64,000 nt of DNA, taken from assembly GCA_018398815.1 (NCBI GenBank), contig CM031610.1, forward strand, positions 33,401,615-33,465,614. Direction: 5' to 3'. Made by a program: the position numbers and the translations under genes. Shown here piece by piece: positions 24,016-36,953 of this stretch (position 1 is its first letter; the number at the start of each line of letters is the position of its first letter). This DNA is from Conus ventricosus. Its lineage: Eukaryota; Mollusca; Gastropoda; Neogastropoda; Conidae. The notes below the pieces were generated by a model. That model searched no databases and was not told the DNA's origin. It saw only the letters and a program-made list of their open reading frames with translations.

Positions 24016-24290
24016 TAAGTCGGTGTTCTGGGGAACGAAGACACAAAACGGGGAGTACCAGAGGGAGTATTTTCGGAAAGGCATGAAAGGCTGACTCGAG
24101 CTGTGGAGCAGGTCTTGTGAACAAAGGGATCTGTGGCATGGACGCATGCTTTCAGGTACTTTTGGTTCGGGCTGCAGAGCTCTTGAGGAAGTCTTTAATC
24201 CTCTTCCTGAAATATTTCTTAGTGCGCACCTGGTACTCCTGATCTGAGTGTCCTGTCGTCCACAGAAAACCTGACGCGGTAATCATTCAG
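24016..24290. repeat. ~280-bp dispersed module, copy 4
   Basis: Matches copy 3 almost throughout, as expected for the tandem duplication. Confidence 0.75.
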
Positions 24291-24689
24291 TATGTAAATC
24301 CTCAACTTTTGAAAATAATTCTTAATGAGTCCGCTAAAAAAACAAGGACAAGCAAATCACAAGACAATTTTATTTTCCTACTTTTGTGGGAGCTGGTTTC
24401 CCCTTTTAAACCGTGCAAGTATTCTCGACCTCCAGTGATAGTTTTGGTATCCTCTCCTTTAATGTTCTTCCATGGGATTTAGTATCCTTTATAAGTGGCT
24501 AGTGTGGTCGCACTAGGTGGTTAAATTTCTCCTTTTTAAATGTTGTAGTGTTTTCACTCCATAGGTGTAGCATTTTCCTTTCAAAGATTTTGTTCTGGTT
24601 TGTTACAGTAGTGGACTTCTTTAATCGGTTCATTGTCTTGTTTTGAAAGGTTTTAGTACCTTCATCTCATAGTGCGTGATCGAACAGCT

Positions 24690-26760
24690 GCTGAGTGCCA
24701 TAAAACTAATAGAGAGATCTGGTGACTCGCCTCAAGCGGCTGAGTACGTCCAAGGGAGTCATTAGATGCCCGGATCTTGGAGGAGTCTTGGAGACTGAGA
24801 TAAAAACTGAACTTGCATCCCAAGGTGTAATGAACGTGCTTAGGGTCACAGTTCGCAAAGGAAGAGAAAGAGTGCCCACCAACACCCTCTTTCGGACATT
24901 CTGCACCCCTTCATTGCCTGAAGTTATCAAAGTAGGTTATCTGAATGTTTGCAATCAACTTTACATTACGTCTCCGATGCGGTGCTTCAAGTGCCAGATA
25001 ACTGGGCACTGTATGCAGTTGGAGCCTCTTATGCTAGCGTACAGCGTCGACTCCAACTTCATGTGGATAAGATTCGATAGTGGGCCGAGGAAGGCGGGTT
25101 TACCTTTTCAAGCACCAAAACACAGTACATACATGAAAGAAGCCAAATTTCTGGGTGTTATTTTTTTTTCATCAAAAACGTATCTTTAAATGCCACATCC
25201 AATACTTTAAAACTGCATGTCAGAAAGCACTGAACATGCAGAGAGTTGTAGCACACACGGATTGGGGCGCTGATATGAAAACTCTTAATTTTTACAGAGC
25301 TCTGATCCGCTCCTAACTGGACTATGGACGTGTAGTCTAAGGCTCGGCGAAACCTTCCTACCTGAAAAGTCTAGGTCCCATCCACCGTCATGGGCTTCGA
25401 CTCGGTCTGATTGCATTCTGAACCACCCCTGTTTATACCCTGTATGCTGTGGCAGGAAAACCATCGCTCTCGAATCGTTGGCTGAAACTTACCTTAAACT
25501 ACACTTTGAATCTCTCTTCTGAACCCCAAAACCCTGTATATGACTGTTTTTGACCCAAAGTTCCAAAAAAAAAAAATACGACGACCATCCCAGTTCCATT
25601 TACCCTTGGGAATTCGTATGCTTCTTCATTTGAACAATGCAGATATAGACCTTGAGTCGTGTGTGATTTATCCAAGTTTCTTGATGACCCACCATGGACT
25701 TTCTCCACTCCAGAGATCCGGTTTGAATTAGCCTCGTACTGTAGTAAAGATATCACTAGCTCTGTGGCGTACAAATCCTTTTTCGCCGAACTGTTTTGGA
25801 AGTTTCCATCCTTCGGAAGAAGACGGTTCCAAATCTGAGGAAGTGGTTGCCTCAACTGTGTATTGTGCAACAGATCCTTCTTAGAGATGCTCAAAACACA
25901 TTCTCACTGACAACTCCAACTACACTTCTGAGTTGACAACCTTGGTCCTGGTTCTGAAATGGTCTTTAAATGAAAACCTAGATTTCCTCATTTTGTCTGA
26001 CTCACTTTCTGCTTTGGAGGCCATTGCCAACCCTAACCTCAAGCACCCTTAACTGATGAAATTATTTGAACTGTACGCCTGTCTGAAATCAGATGGATAT
26101 AATAGTTTTTGCTCGGGTTCTCAGTCATGCGGGCATTTGCGGCAACGAGTTGGTTGACAAACTTGCCAAGAGTACCACAAGTAAAGATAAGCAGATTGTC
26201 TATCCCTCGCACTGATATGAAACCTAAATTCCAGGCTTACGTCAAAGACCTGGCAAGAGGAATGGAGCTTGCAGACGGATAAGAAACGATTTAAAATCCG
26301 TTCAAACCTGAAAAGGTTTTACCATGTTCCCAAGGCGGCCGTAAAGAAGAAAGTCTTATGCTGTTTGCTTACAGGCCACTCCTTTTACACCCATCCTTAT
26401 CTTTTAAAACGTGAAGAAGCTCCGTGGTGCATTCCATGTCATACCACTCACAGTGAAACATATTCTATTAAAGTGTTGGGACTTCCATGATGTTGGGTAT
26501 AAACATTTTACAACAGACTCCATGAAAACTTGTTCAAAGATGTCCTACCTGATGTGATATTTGAATTTCTGAAAGAAATTAACATTTTTCATCTGATCTG
26601 AGGTTTTACAAAAAGATTTTTAACCAAATTTCCGGTGAGGTTTTAGGTATATTTTAAAGGGTTGTGTAATTGGTTTTTATGTAACGACTTGTGAGTTCAC
26701 TTGAACGCGTTGACATTCTTGATATGGCCCTTTGCGGGCTGTTGCCAACATTACCTTTAT
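24690..26760 (+). mobile_element. Second RNase H LINE fragment with ORF1 knuckle, unit 2
   Basis: An open frame at 24,722-25,189 encodes an ORF1 (gag-like) C-terminal part. It includes VRKGRERVPTNTLFRTF and a knuckle start MRCFKCQITGHC. It then runs in the same frame into KEAKFLGVIF, which belongs to the RT region of ORF2. A single internal deletion has fused ORF1 to ORF2. Beyond 25,190 the RT/RNase H part is frameshifted. The 3' end at about 26,702-26,760 has TATGGCCCTTTGCGGGC. Confidence 0.75.
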
Positions 26761-27072
26761 CATAGGGCTTATAAACCTTTTTTGTCAAAAGGGTTAGTGT
26801 CAGCTCCTTTTATAGAGCTAAATGTTATCCTTTCATATTGTTTAGTGTAATCTTCTCTCGCAATGTTAGTCTTTGTTTCATAAGGTTGATGTCTTTTGTA
26901 AGGCTTTGGCCTCATTCAGACTTCTCTTTCCCAGGTTTAGTATCTTCTTTCATAGACCTCACCGTCTTCTTTATTCTCAGTGTGTATGAATGTTATTCTT
27001 AGGCATTGGTTTTTACTAATCATGCATTAGTGTATGCTTTTTAAGGATTTAGGGGCGACTTCTTGGTCAGAA

Positions 27073-27350
27073 TACTAGCCGTGTACCCGGCTTCGCTCGG
27101 GTATATCTGTACAATAATTTTCTGGCCACCCCTCTCTCTCACCAGAGGAAAAAGATGTCTCCGAAACCGTTATAACAGTTTTTTAACGGTTTTATCTTTT
27201 TAGAGATTAGCCCAAAGCCATCCTCGGGTCACAAGACGTACCTGCCAAATTTCATTACAATCGGTTGAGCCGTTTTCGAGTCTATAGCGTACACAGACAC
27301 ACACACACACACACAGAATTTGCCATTTATATATATATATATATATATGA
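27073..27350 (+). mobile_element. Interspersed element starting CTAGCCGTGTACCCGG
   Basis: The element starts with a small hairpin (ACCCG-GCTTCGCT-CGGGT) and has a 9-bp stem AAACCGTTA/TAACGGTTT near 27,157-27,186. It carries the phrase AAATTTCATTACAATCGGTT. It ends in a CA tract and a TATATATA run. Elements with this start and ending style are common in invertebrate genomes; I do not assign a class. It sits at the right edge of the tandem duplication. Confidence 0.6.
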
Positions 27351-27769
27351 GATAAACCAAAGTCAATATCACTTTCCCAAAATATCTAGGCTCCAGAGAG
27401 CACCCAAACAATATCTCGTCAAACTGAAGACTGCACAAATCTCGCTGATACGGAGACAAAAGTTTACATTTTTCATACCTTTATCTGTTGTTCTATCTCG
27501 CTATCTGTCGCTTTCCCTATGTTCTATTCCGCTTTCTGTGTCCTTCAGTTGTTGCCATGCTGGTCGTTGCGACTTTGTACTGCCTTCTGTTTATGTCTCT
27601 GTGATTCTGGTGTGTATTGTGGTAGCAGCGCTTTGTGGAAAATGAATTAAACACAATCTGCGCGTGGAACAACAAAAATAAACGGCAAGAAAAAAAGTCA
27701 CTTGACAATAGGCTACTTGAAGGAAATGAGATTATGAGAGAGGACGAAGAGATAAGAAGAAACGGAACT

Positions 27770-27779
<10 letters not shown>
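27351..27779. other. No gene seen
   Basis: T/C-rich and A-rich single-copy-looking sequence upstream of the ferritin candidate first exon. It may include promoter or 5' UTR, but no TATA box, initiator or iron-responsive element can be identified with confidence. Confidence 0.4.
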
Positions 27780-27807
<28 letters not shown>

Positions 27808-27821
27808 TCTCTGACGAGTGT

Positions 27822-27981
27822 ATGACGCTCATTAGATCTACGTCATTGATAGGGTACATGGGTTCTGTTCCTACATCTTCTAGAATGTCGGAGAGTATTC
27901 AGCTTGGTGGCACGGCCACACGAGCAAAAAGCGACACGTTGGTGTTGTGCATTTCAAGCTCGACGCAACTCCAACGCCAAG
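27822..27981 (+). CDS. Candidate 5' coding exon of the ferritin gene
   Basis: An open frame is entered after a CT tract and ends at a good donor (CCAAG|GTAAAA) with one base over. The next ferritin exon starts with two bases to complete a codon, so the join is in phase and reads [17 protein letters not shown]. Possible starts are Met at 27,822 or 27,885. The encoded stretch is Ser/Thr-rich with no obvious signal peptide or domain, and no CAGUG iron-responsive loop is seen nearby. The phase match is real evidence but could be chance (one in three). Confidence 0.35.
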
Positions 27982-28206
27982 GTAAAATTTGTCGGGCTGT
28001 GTAACAGAACGCACAACCAAAATCGAGTTCTGACTTCTCTTTTTCAGTTTCTCGCTAGCCTATCTGTATTCGCGGACTGCTCACAGAAAAAAAAAGTCTG
28101 GTCTTTAGTCTAGTCTTCATCGGAATCTGCAACAGATTGATTGAGTGTAAGACAGTAGACTTCGGCTGAAGGAATGTTGATGATATGATACTTTTCTCTG
28201 AACCAG

Positions 28207-28319
28207 GTCAATCAACAGCAGACAGTGTGTGTCGCCAAAATTACCATGCGGACTGCGAGTCTGGTGTGAATCGTCAGATCAACATGGAGCTCCACGCAAG
28301 CTACTGTTACATGTCTATG
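28207..28319 (+). CDS. FTH1: Ferritin exon: helix A start
   Basis: The acceptor is CTTTTCTCTGAACCAG|GT and the donor is TCTATG|GTAAGG. It encodes [18 protein letters not shown], then [14 protein letters not shown]. It holds ferroxidase Glu27 and Tyr34. His replaces the common Tyr at position 29, and Cys replaces Val at 33. If the acceptor is not used, an in-frame ATG at 28,185 gives a short MILFSEPG start instead. Confidence 0.9.
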
Positions 28320-31300
28320 GTAAGGCTTTGACTCAACAACTCGTACAAGCCTTGGGCCTATCGTAAAACCTAAATCAATGGCTGTGTTTTTGCAGCGCAT
28401 CAACGTGATCTCAATAGGCCTAGCCTAACAGAACTTCAATCGGTGGCTGTCAGTCTTGGGGGAGTGGGGGGGGGGGGGGGGCAGAAGGGAAGGGGGAGGG
28501 AAACATTTCGAGGTATATTACGAGAGCTTTTTAGACATTTACGAATGAAATGTGCACGTTTGTCCAATGAATCGGTAAACGTTAGGCCTATATGAAATTC
28601 CATCTTCTGCGCGTCTGTTGAAAGGTAACCCTAGATCTAATCCTAACCCAACCTGATCTAACCCTATCGCTCACCCTGAACCATTCAGAAAACCTGAAAT
28701 ATATATATATCCACGCTGTTGGTTCGGATGAGGAATTTGCACAGGCCCTCGATGCCAGGCGCCTGAAACTCAACCTGCCACGAGCAAACGAAACTGAAGA
28801 TTGGGAGAAACTGGATGCAAAAATCGTCCAAAGACTCGATGCACTGATAGGGAAAAGCACCCTTGAACACAAACTAGCCACATATGGGGACATTGTGTAT
28901 GCCACATGTAGAGACGCCTATGGAGTAAAACTACCCAAAGAGAAAACACCTCCAAAGAAATCCAGACGCCAAGAAAAGATGGACAAGATCAGAGTCCAAA
29001 AGAACAACCTCAAGAAGCAAATGAAGACCGCACTGCCAGCTGAAAAACAAGGCTTGGAAAAACTGTGGGAAGACCTGAAAGAAAAACACAGCGCCCTCAG
29101 CAAAGCGGAATCTGCGAGAAAGAGGAAGAGCAAAAAGAAGACACAAGAGCGCTTCTTCAGAGACCCCTTCCAGTTTGCCAGAACACTGTTTGAGCAGCCA
29201 AAATCTGGGACCCTAAGTGTGGACAAAGGAGTTCTTGAGCAGCATCTGAGGAAAACATACTCTGACTCACAGAGCAAAGCACCACTCGACATTCAAGGTC
29301 TGGTGTGGCCAACCAACCCTGAGGAACAGTTCAATGGCAAGCCTCCAACGTTGGCGGAAATCAAGAAGGTGGTCGACAAAGCCAGAGCCAAATCATCACC
29401 AGGGCCAAACGGAATACCTTTCCAGCTTTACAAGAAATGTCCCAAGGTGCTGGAGTGGCTCCACAGGTTGCTGCGATCGGCTTGGAGAAACCAGAAGATC
29501 AGCGGCCAGTGGATGACGGCAGATGGTGTGTACATCCCCAAAAAGCAAAACGCAAGTGACATCAGCCAGTTCAGGCCAATATCACTACTGAACGTCGAAG
29601 GGAAAATCTTCTTCTCTGTCATGGCAGCAAGGCTGACCAAGTACCTGATGGAAAACAAGTACTTGGATGTGTCAGTCCAGAAAGGTGGCATCCCAGGCGT
29701 GGCTGGCTGTGTAGAACACGCCACAATGATCTGGGACGCAATCCAAAAAGCAAAAACAGAAAAGAGACCTGGACGTAGTGTGGCTTGATCTGGCAAACGC
29801 ATATGGATCTGTGCCCCATGAGATGATACAGTTGGCTCTTGAGTTGTACCATGTGCCAAAGAACATCCGCGACATGCTCAAGAAGTACTTCAATGGCTTC
29901 TCAATGCGGTTCTCTACCAAGGAGTACACAACAGATTGGGTCAACTTGGAAGTGGGCATCGCAATGGGCTGTGCAATTTCCCCAATACTGTTCGTGCTGG
30001 CAATGGAACTCATCTTGAAAGCAGCAACAAACAACGCGAGACAAACAGACCTTGGCGATGGATACAAGATGCCTCCTCTCAAGGCCTTCATGGATGACAC
30101 TACAGTGATTTCATCCAGAGAAGACGAGACACGTCATGTGCTGGAGAGGCTGGACGACATAGTTGCCTCATCCAGAATGCAGTTCAAGCCAAAGAAATCA
30201 CGGAGTCTCTCACTGAGGAAAGGAAAAGTGGCCGAATCTGTGGTCTTCAGTGTTGCCAACCAGGCCATTCCAACAGTCACAGAAGAACCAGTCAAGAGCC
30301 TTGGAAGATGGTATGATGATACGCTGAAAGACACACAAAGAGCAAAAGAAACCAAGCAGATGGCGGAAGAAGGCTTGGAGACCATTGACCAGTGTGGGAT
30401 CCCTGGCAAATACAAGGTCTGGTGTCTGCAGTTCATGCTGATACCAAAGCTCCTATGGCCTCTGATGATATACGACATCTGCACCAGCACAGTTGAGGCA
30501 ATGGAAGCCAAAATCAACAAGTTCACAAGGAAATGGCTTGGTGTCCCACCCTGTCTGACTGACATCGCGCTGTACTGTCGCCAAGCAAAGCTGAAACTAC
30601 CACTGAAATCCATCCTAGAGGAATACAAAGCAGGGAAGATCAGACTTCAAAGCATGCTGGAAGACTCAGGAGACAAGGTGGTAGAAGCAATCAAGCCCCA
30701 GCTGAAGACAGGCAGAAAATGGAAAGTTCAAGAGGCGATGGATTCTGCAAAAGAAAGTCTCAAGATCAGAGATAACAGGACACACACAGACCAACAGACA
30801 AGGACTGGGGGTGACCAAAACTGAATGGTGGTCAAAGGCCAAAGGAAAAGCCAAAAGAGACATGATGATTCAGGAGATGAGAAAAGAAGAAGACCAAAAA
30901 AGACTCCAAAAAGCAGTCCAGCAGAGCCAGCAAGGGCAATGGACAACGTGGGAGAATGCACTCCAAAGAAGTCTCACTTGGAATGACATTTGGCACATGG
31001 CCCCTCTCAGGATCAGCTTCATTCTCAGATCTGCATATGACCTTCTGCCCTCAAATGCAAACCTGGTGAAGTGGGGGAAAACAGACGATCCTGCATGCCC
31101 CCTCTGCCATGAAAAACAAACAGTGGAGCATGTTCTAAGCTCATGTAAAGTAGCCCTGGCTCAAGGAAGGTACACATGGAGGCACAACCAAGTGCTCAAA
31201 GAGATTGTACAAGTAGTCTGGGCCAGTACCAACACCACAAAAGGGAGAATCAGGACTCCAAAAGCACCCGCAACATTCTTCACGGCAGGAGGCAGCAAAT

Positions 31301-32048
31301 CGTGGCCAAGAACAACAGTGCCACTCGAAACATGCAGGCAGAGTCTGCTGGACGGGGCAGATGACTGGGAGTGCACTGCAGACCTCCCAGAATGGAAGAG
31401 TCACCCAGAAATCATCAGCAAGAGTGGCATGAGACCAGACATAGTAGTCCACTCTAAGTCAACCAAGCAGCTGATCATGATCGAGCTCACGGTGCCATAT
31501 GAAAACAGAATGGAGGCAGCTCAAATCTACAAGACTGAAAAGTATGCTGATCTGGCAAACAGCCTGAGGAGAGAAGGCTATCAGGTCAAAGTCCTCACTG
31601 CAGAAATTGGAGCTAGGGGATTTGTAGGAACGTCTGCATACAGCCTCGTGAAACAGCTCTCAGTTGCAGGGAAGGAAAAAACCAGAGCCCTGAAAGCAAT
31701 GGCAGAAGCGGCAGAGAGGTGTTCAAGCTGGATCTGGTCAAGGAGGAACAAAAGTGAACTTCATAAGGCTTAATTTCCCTACAAATATCAGGTGTCCCTG
31801 TGGCTCAGTGGTTAAAGCGCGAGTCATTAAGTGGAAAATGAGCATGTCCAGAGGGTCATGGGTTCGAATCCCAGCCATGGCTCGTCCCAAGATGGGAAAC
31901 AAAAAAAAAGGGGCAGCAGAGGGACATCCGGAGTCATGAACCGGGTGTGGCCCAACCCCCTAGAGTGTCAGGAGATAAGGGCCGAAACACTTGCTTGAAG
32001 GGGCTTCTCTTCTGAGGACTCTCTGCTGCCACGCTCTCCACGAGTTTC

Positions 32049-32108
<60 letters not shown>

Positions 32109-32140
32109 TGTATATATAGATTAGTGTGGTTAAAATACCC

Positions 32141-32171
<31 letters not shown>

Positions 32172-32336
32172 AACCTTGCTTTCATTATACTCTAAAGAGT
32201 GACCTTCCCGATCGAACATTGATGTTTTCCCAGCTGAACAAGTTTACGCCGTATAACACATTCAAACGATGCGCATGCCTGTATGCAGCGCTGTTTTTGC
32301 CAAATTCTTGGCAATCCAGAATATCTTCCGATGCTT

Positions 32337-32401
<65 letters not shown>

Positions 32402-35400
32402 GCACACGTACACACAGCAGTCCGTCGAAGACGAAGGTACCGACCAAAACAACAGTCTGTCCATGCTACGACAGCGAAAACTAAGGTTAACATTAATTCT
32501 GGTAAACCCCTTAAGCTCGCAAGGTGCTTAAACTTACATGCCTGCACAACTCGTAGCACAAACGAGTTTGATTGTTATTGTATTGCAGGGCAGTCCATCG
32601 TATAGAACTTTGACGAATAAGAGATCAATCGGCCATCGATAGTACTGATGTTAACTTTTGTATCGTTATTAATGTTGTATCATGGCGACATGATTGAAGA
32701 TCTTACACAACCAAAAAATCGACCACAGAAGAAGAAGTATTGGTGGTGGTTCTTAAAGCACTCGGCGATTTATGTTCTGTTCTTTTTTCGTTGGGGGAGA
32801 AGGCGAGGAGGGGAGGGGAGGTGAAAAAAGGGGTAATACAGACTTCCTATACGCGCCCTCAGCCGATAAGTGTCATCGTTGATGACAGTTAAAACTTCTC
32901 TGCGTGATAATTAACAAACGGAAAGGGTTGATTGTGAGTGGTGCTCGACCAATTGTCTTTCTTTGGACCCGGATTGAAAACAAAGAAACGAACCACCACC
33001 ACCATGGGCATGCCTCGACATGCACAAATTGCAGAATTCATTTCCCTCGCATGTTGTAGTAATCTATGTAGAGAGAAATAAACGGTTCAGTACTCAAGAC
33101 AGACGGTTTATCTTTTGATGTAGCAAACAAACAAAAGGAGGAGAAATCAGTGTCAAGATCATTAATTTTATCATGTTCTTCTTCCAGGCCTTCTATTTTG
33201 AGCGTGATGACGTGGCGTTGCCAGGATTTGCCCAATACTTTTACAAGCTGTCTAGAGAAGAGCGGGAACATGCCCAGAAACTGATGGCCTTCCAAAACAA
33301 ACGTGGAGGACGCATTGTTCTTCAGGATGTGAAGGTTGGAGTCCTGAAGAAGATCCGTCGGAGGTTGATTTTTTTTCTTCTCTCTCTCCTCTCTCTCTCT
33401 CTCTCTGTGTGAATAGATTGACGTTATCGATATCGTTATCGCCGATAATGTTTCTTTTTCCTGACGGTGTTTTGTTTCTTCTGTGTGAGCTTTCTCGGTT
33501 CTGATGAAAGTTTTCTCTCTCCTGAGTTTGTGTTTTCTATCTCCTGGAACTGGATTGTTCCGCTTATTCAAAGTGTGTTCTCTTTGTTATGGATGTGTTT
33601 ACTTTCTCCCGAATGTATTTCTTCTGTCTGCAGAATGTAGCCTACGTTTTCTTTTCCTTGCTGTGTGTGGCTCCATCATGTGTTCCTGTTTCTCCTTTAG
33701 TGGTGTTTTTCTTTCTCCATGGATTTTCATTTTCTATGTCGCGAGTGTATGTTCTCTCTCGTCCGATTATGTTTCCTTTCTCGTTAATGTTTTCTTTCTC
33801 TTTATGTTTTGTTTCTCCTGAATGTATGTTTCTTTTTCCTGTGGATGTATGCTTTCTTTCCTCCTTTTCCCCAGAATTGTTGATTTCTTTTGCTGAATGT
33901 ATTTTGTCTTTATCCCGTGGGGCCGGCTGGCCGGCCTGGTTCAAGGAGATACAAAGGTGTGCCTTATTTTCTGTTTTTTTTTTTTTTTTTGTTTGTTTCT
34001 GTCCCATCTTCCGTGCCACTTCAGTGGCAGTGCACCCACACCTCTCATTCCGACACCCCGTCTAAACCCACAGCCCGGTCCGGCCCGCCGCAGCCCCGCC
34101 GCCACTGGCAATCCACAGGGAGTAGACTCAAGTCAAGAGGCAACCATCCGGATAAGACACTGCACTGCTGCCGAGTCACTTCGGTGGTGTTCAGCGGCTA
34201 TCCAACATACCAGGACACCGCCTAGTACTAGTAGGCCCCCTACTGACGACAATAATTGCTTTGTCGCGGAGCCGGCGTGCGTGAGCTCTCCGTCCGGAGG
34301 GCGCCACCACGTCCGCCCAACGACAGGCCCCCATGGACTCGCCGATACCGGTTACCTTGCCGGTATCAAACCAAGGCCACAGACGTGAAGAGGACATCAA
34401 AACTGTCACCATGAGAGCAGGGCATGAAGGGCCACAGAATTCGAGACTTTCTTGTTTTAATGCTGATCGATGAGAATTGTTTCAGTTTTATTTTGTTTTG
34501 CTTGTGTTCTGGTCTTTTCTTTGTTGTGTCCACAGAAACCTAAACATGATGAATGGGGGAGGGGCCTGGACGCTTTGGAGACGGCTCTGGCGTTGGAGAA
34601 GAACGTCAACCAAGCTCTGTTGGACCTTCACAAGATCGCCTTTGTGCACAAAGATCCTCAGGTAATCATTTAAACCGTGTAATACCTGTGTGCGGAGGAA
34701 CTGAAGAATCAAAGCTAATCCTTGGAGCATTTTAATTTCAGTTCATTTTGTTTCCAGTCCAGCCGATCGTAAGGGTTATATCAGGCCTGTCGCATCGTCA
34801 AACAAAGTCCAAATATGCTTGGTAAAAAATTGCTAATTAGTTTATTTCAAACATACTTATAAAACAAGCCCTATAACAATCTATTTTCTACATAATCTTA
34901 GGTGATCAGATGGAGTACAGTGATATTGAGGCAAACGGCTAAAAATTTAGATATTCATGCAGAGGAACAAAAAAAAAATGCGAGGTTAGGGATATTCAGG
35001 TAAACGGTAAAAGGTTGGAAGGTTTGTGCACAGAGAAATATTTTCAGGTGAACAGTAAAAGATTGGAACAATCATGCCCAGAGAAACAGCAGATTGCGAG
35101 AATAGGGATATTCAGGGAAAGAGTAAAAGATTGGAACGTTCATGCAGCGAGAAACGACAGAATGCGAGGATAGGGATATTCAGGTAAACAGTTAAAGGTT
35201 GGAATGTTCATGCACAGAGAAACAAAAGAAAGTGAATCAGTCCTTGGAGTACGGGCTGTTGAGGCAAACGGACCACGTCAGGATACCCGTGAGCGGAGAA
35301 GCGGAAAAATGCGAGTCAACTCCTCGAGTAAAATGACGTTCAGGTGAAGGGAACAAGTTAGGATATTCCTGCATGAAGAAGTGTGGACCAATCCTTAAAG

Positions 35401-36674
35401 TACGTGGATGTTCAGGTTAACAGCTGCACATCAGAATGCTCGTGCGCGCAGAACTGGGAACCAGTTCCTGCAGCATGGAGATGCTCGGTTCAAAGGAACG
35501 TAGTGAGATAGTCACGCAGTAAGCGGCGCTTACCAATCCCTGGAGCGCAGGAATGTTCAGGTGAGCAGAACATGTTGGAATACCCATACGTGGAGAAATG
35601 TGAACCGCACCCTGGAACACGCGCATGCTCAGGTAGGCACTTCAGGTCAAGATACTCACGCGTGCAGAAACAGAAAGGTATGAACCCAAAGAGTGTGCAG
35701 TTAAGATAACCATTGACACGCTAGATCACCCACACATAGAGCCATGTGAACCAAACCATGGAGCATGTGGATGTCCGGGTAAACAAGGCAGGTCAGGATT
35801 CCCATACATACAGAAACAAATGAAAAGGTGTGAAGAAGCCTCAGTGAAGATGCTCAATTGGATTGAACGCTCTCTGATGCAGAAACAGAAAGGTGTGAGC
35901 CAATCCTTGGATCATAGGAATGTTCAGACAAATACAGAACACACCAGCATATGTATTCGAGGAGATACAAACAAACAAAACAAAACGCATAAAAAAGCAC
36001 CAGTCATGAATCATTGTAAACAAAACTTGTTAGGTTACTAATGTATGAAGAAGTATGAGCCACTCTTCGGAATACGGGACTATTCAGCTAACAGAACATG
36101 TTTGGACACTCGTGTTTGGTTTGTGCTTGCAGAAACCAGAAAGTGCGAGTCTATCCTTCCTAACTGCCCTCTGGGTATCCCACCAATACGGGGATGCCCA
36201 TGAACCTAGAACACTGAAAAGCTAACGCAATGTGACGTTAGTCTTCTCATGTTTGTACCCAGAGCGTGCATACATACTGTCCACCGCGTTTTGTACACAC
36301 ACACACGACATGCCAAGTGACTTTGCATTTACTGTAGGGGTTTTCCCCCAGGAGTATCTAGATGTCCAGGGGACTAGTAACTCTGTCGGCTCCAAGATAG
36401 CAGTTGAAGTCAGCCGTGTTGATAGAAAAGGGTTTCGTGACATGTCACTTGTATATCGAACATCAGTCATACTGTGAAAGCCGCTCTCGGGAAGCTTGAT
36501 CGACCCACAATCGCTACACGATTTTGAAGTTATGCAATCAATCATCTTGGAGAGAGAGAGAGAGATTGGCTCTCCATTGTTCTCGTTTGTTTGAAGTACT
36601 GCAGTAAACGTTTTCAATGTTCTATAAATCTGTTTAGAGGATCTGCAGGTGCGCGCGCGCGCGCACACACAACA

Positions 36675-36714
<40 letters not shown>

Positions 36715-36905
36715 TATGCACATGCACACACACACGCGCGCGCGCGCATGCAAATGTATATGTGTGCGCATGCGCACGTGTATTTTTGTGTGTGTGTGTG
36801 TGTGTACACAAGCATACACACACACACGTCTGTGCATGCTTTTATGCACACGAGCGTGCGTGCGCGCGCGCACACACATACAAACGCACACGCACACACA
36901 CACGC

Positions 36906-36953
<48 letters not shown>

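Larger units (their letters stand above)
20100..27060. repeat. ~7-kb tandem duplication, unit 2
   Basis: This unit starts at GAGGATTTAGAGGAGTAAGG, matching GTGGTTAGAGGAGTAAGG at about 12,793. It ends where the interspersed element at 27,073 begins. It contains the same order of CA tract, 600-bp repeat, SINE, LINE, 280-bp module and second LINE as unit 1. Confidence 0.9.

Noticed and set aside
28207..28240. Iron-responsive element around ACAGTGTGTGTC
   Set aside because: The CAGUGU word is present, but the five flanking bases on each side do not pair and it lies in coding sequence.
31790..31890. tRNA gene
   Set aside because: A- and B-boxes are good, but the acceptor stem does not pair and the anticodon arm is disrupted, so it is a SINE head.
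33173..33412. Single-exon reading of ferritin through the 33,335 donor ([10 protein letters not shown] continuation)
   Set aside because: It runs into CT microsatellite sequence, whereas splicing to 34,536 gives a continuous family match.
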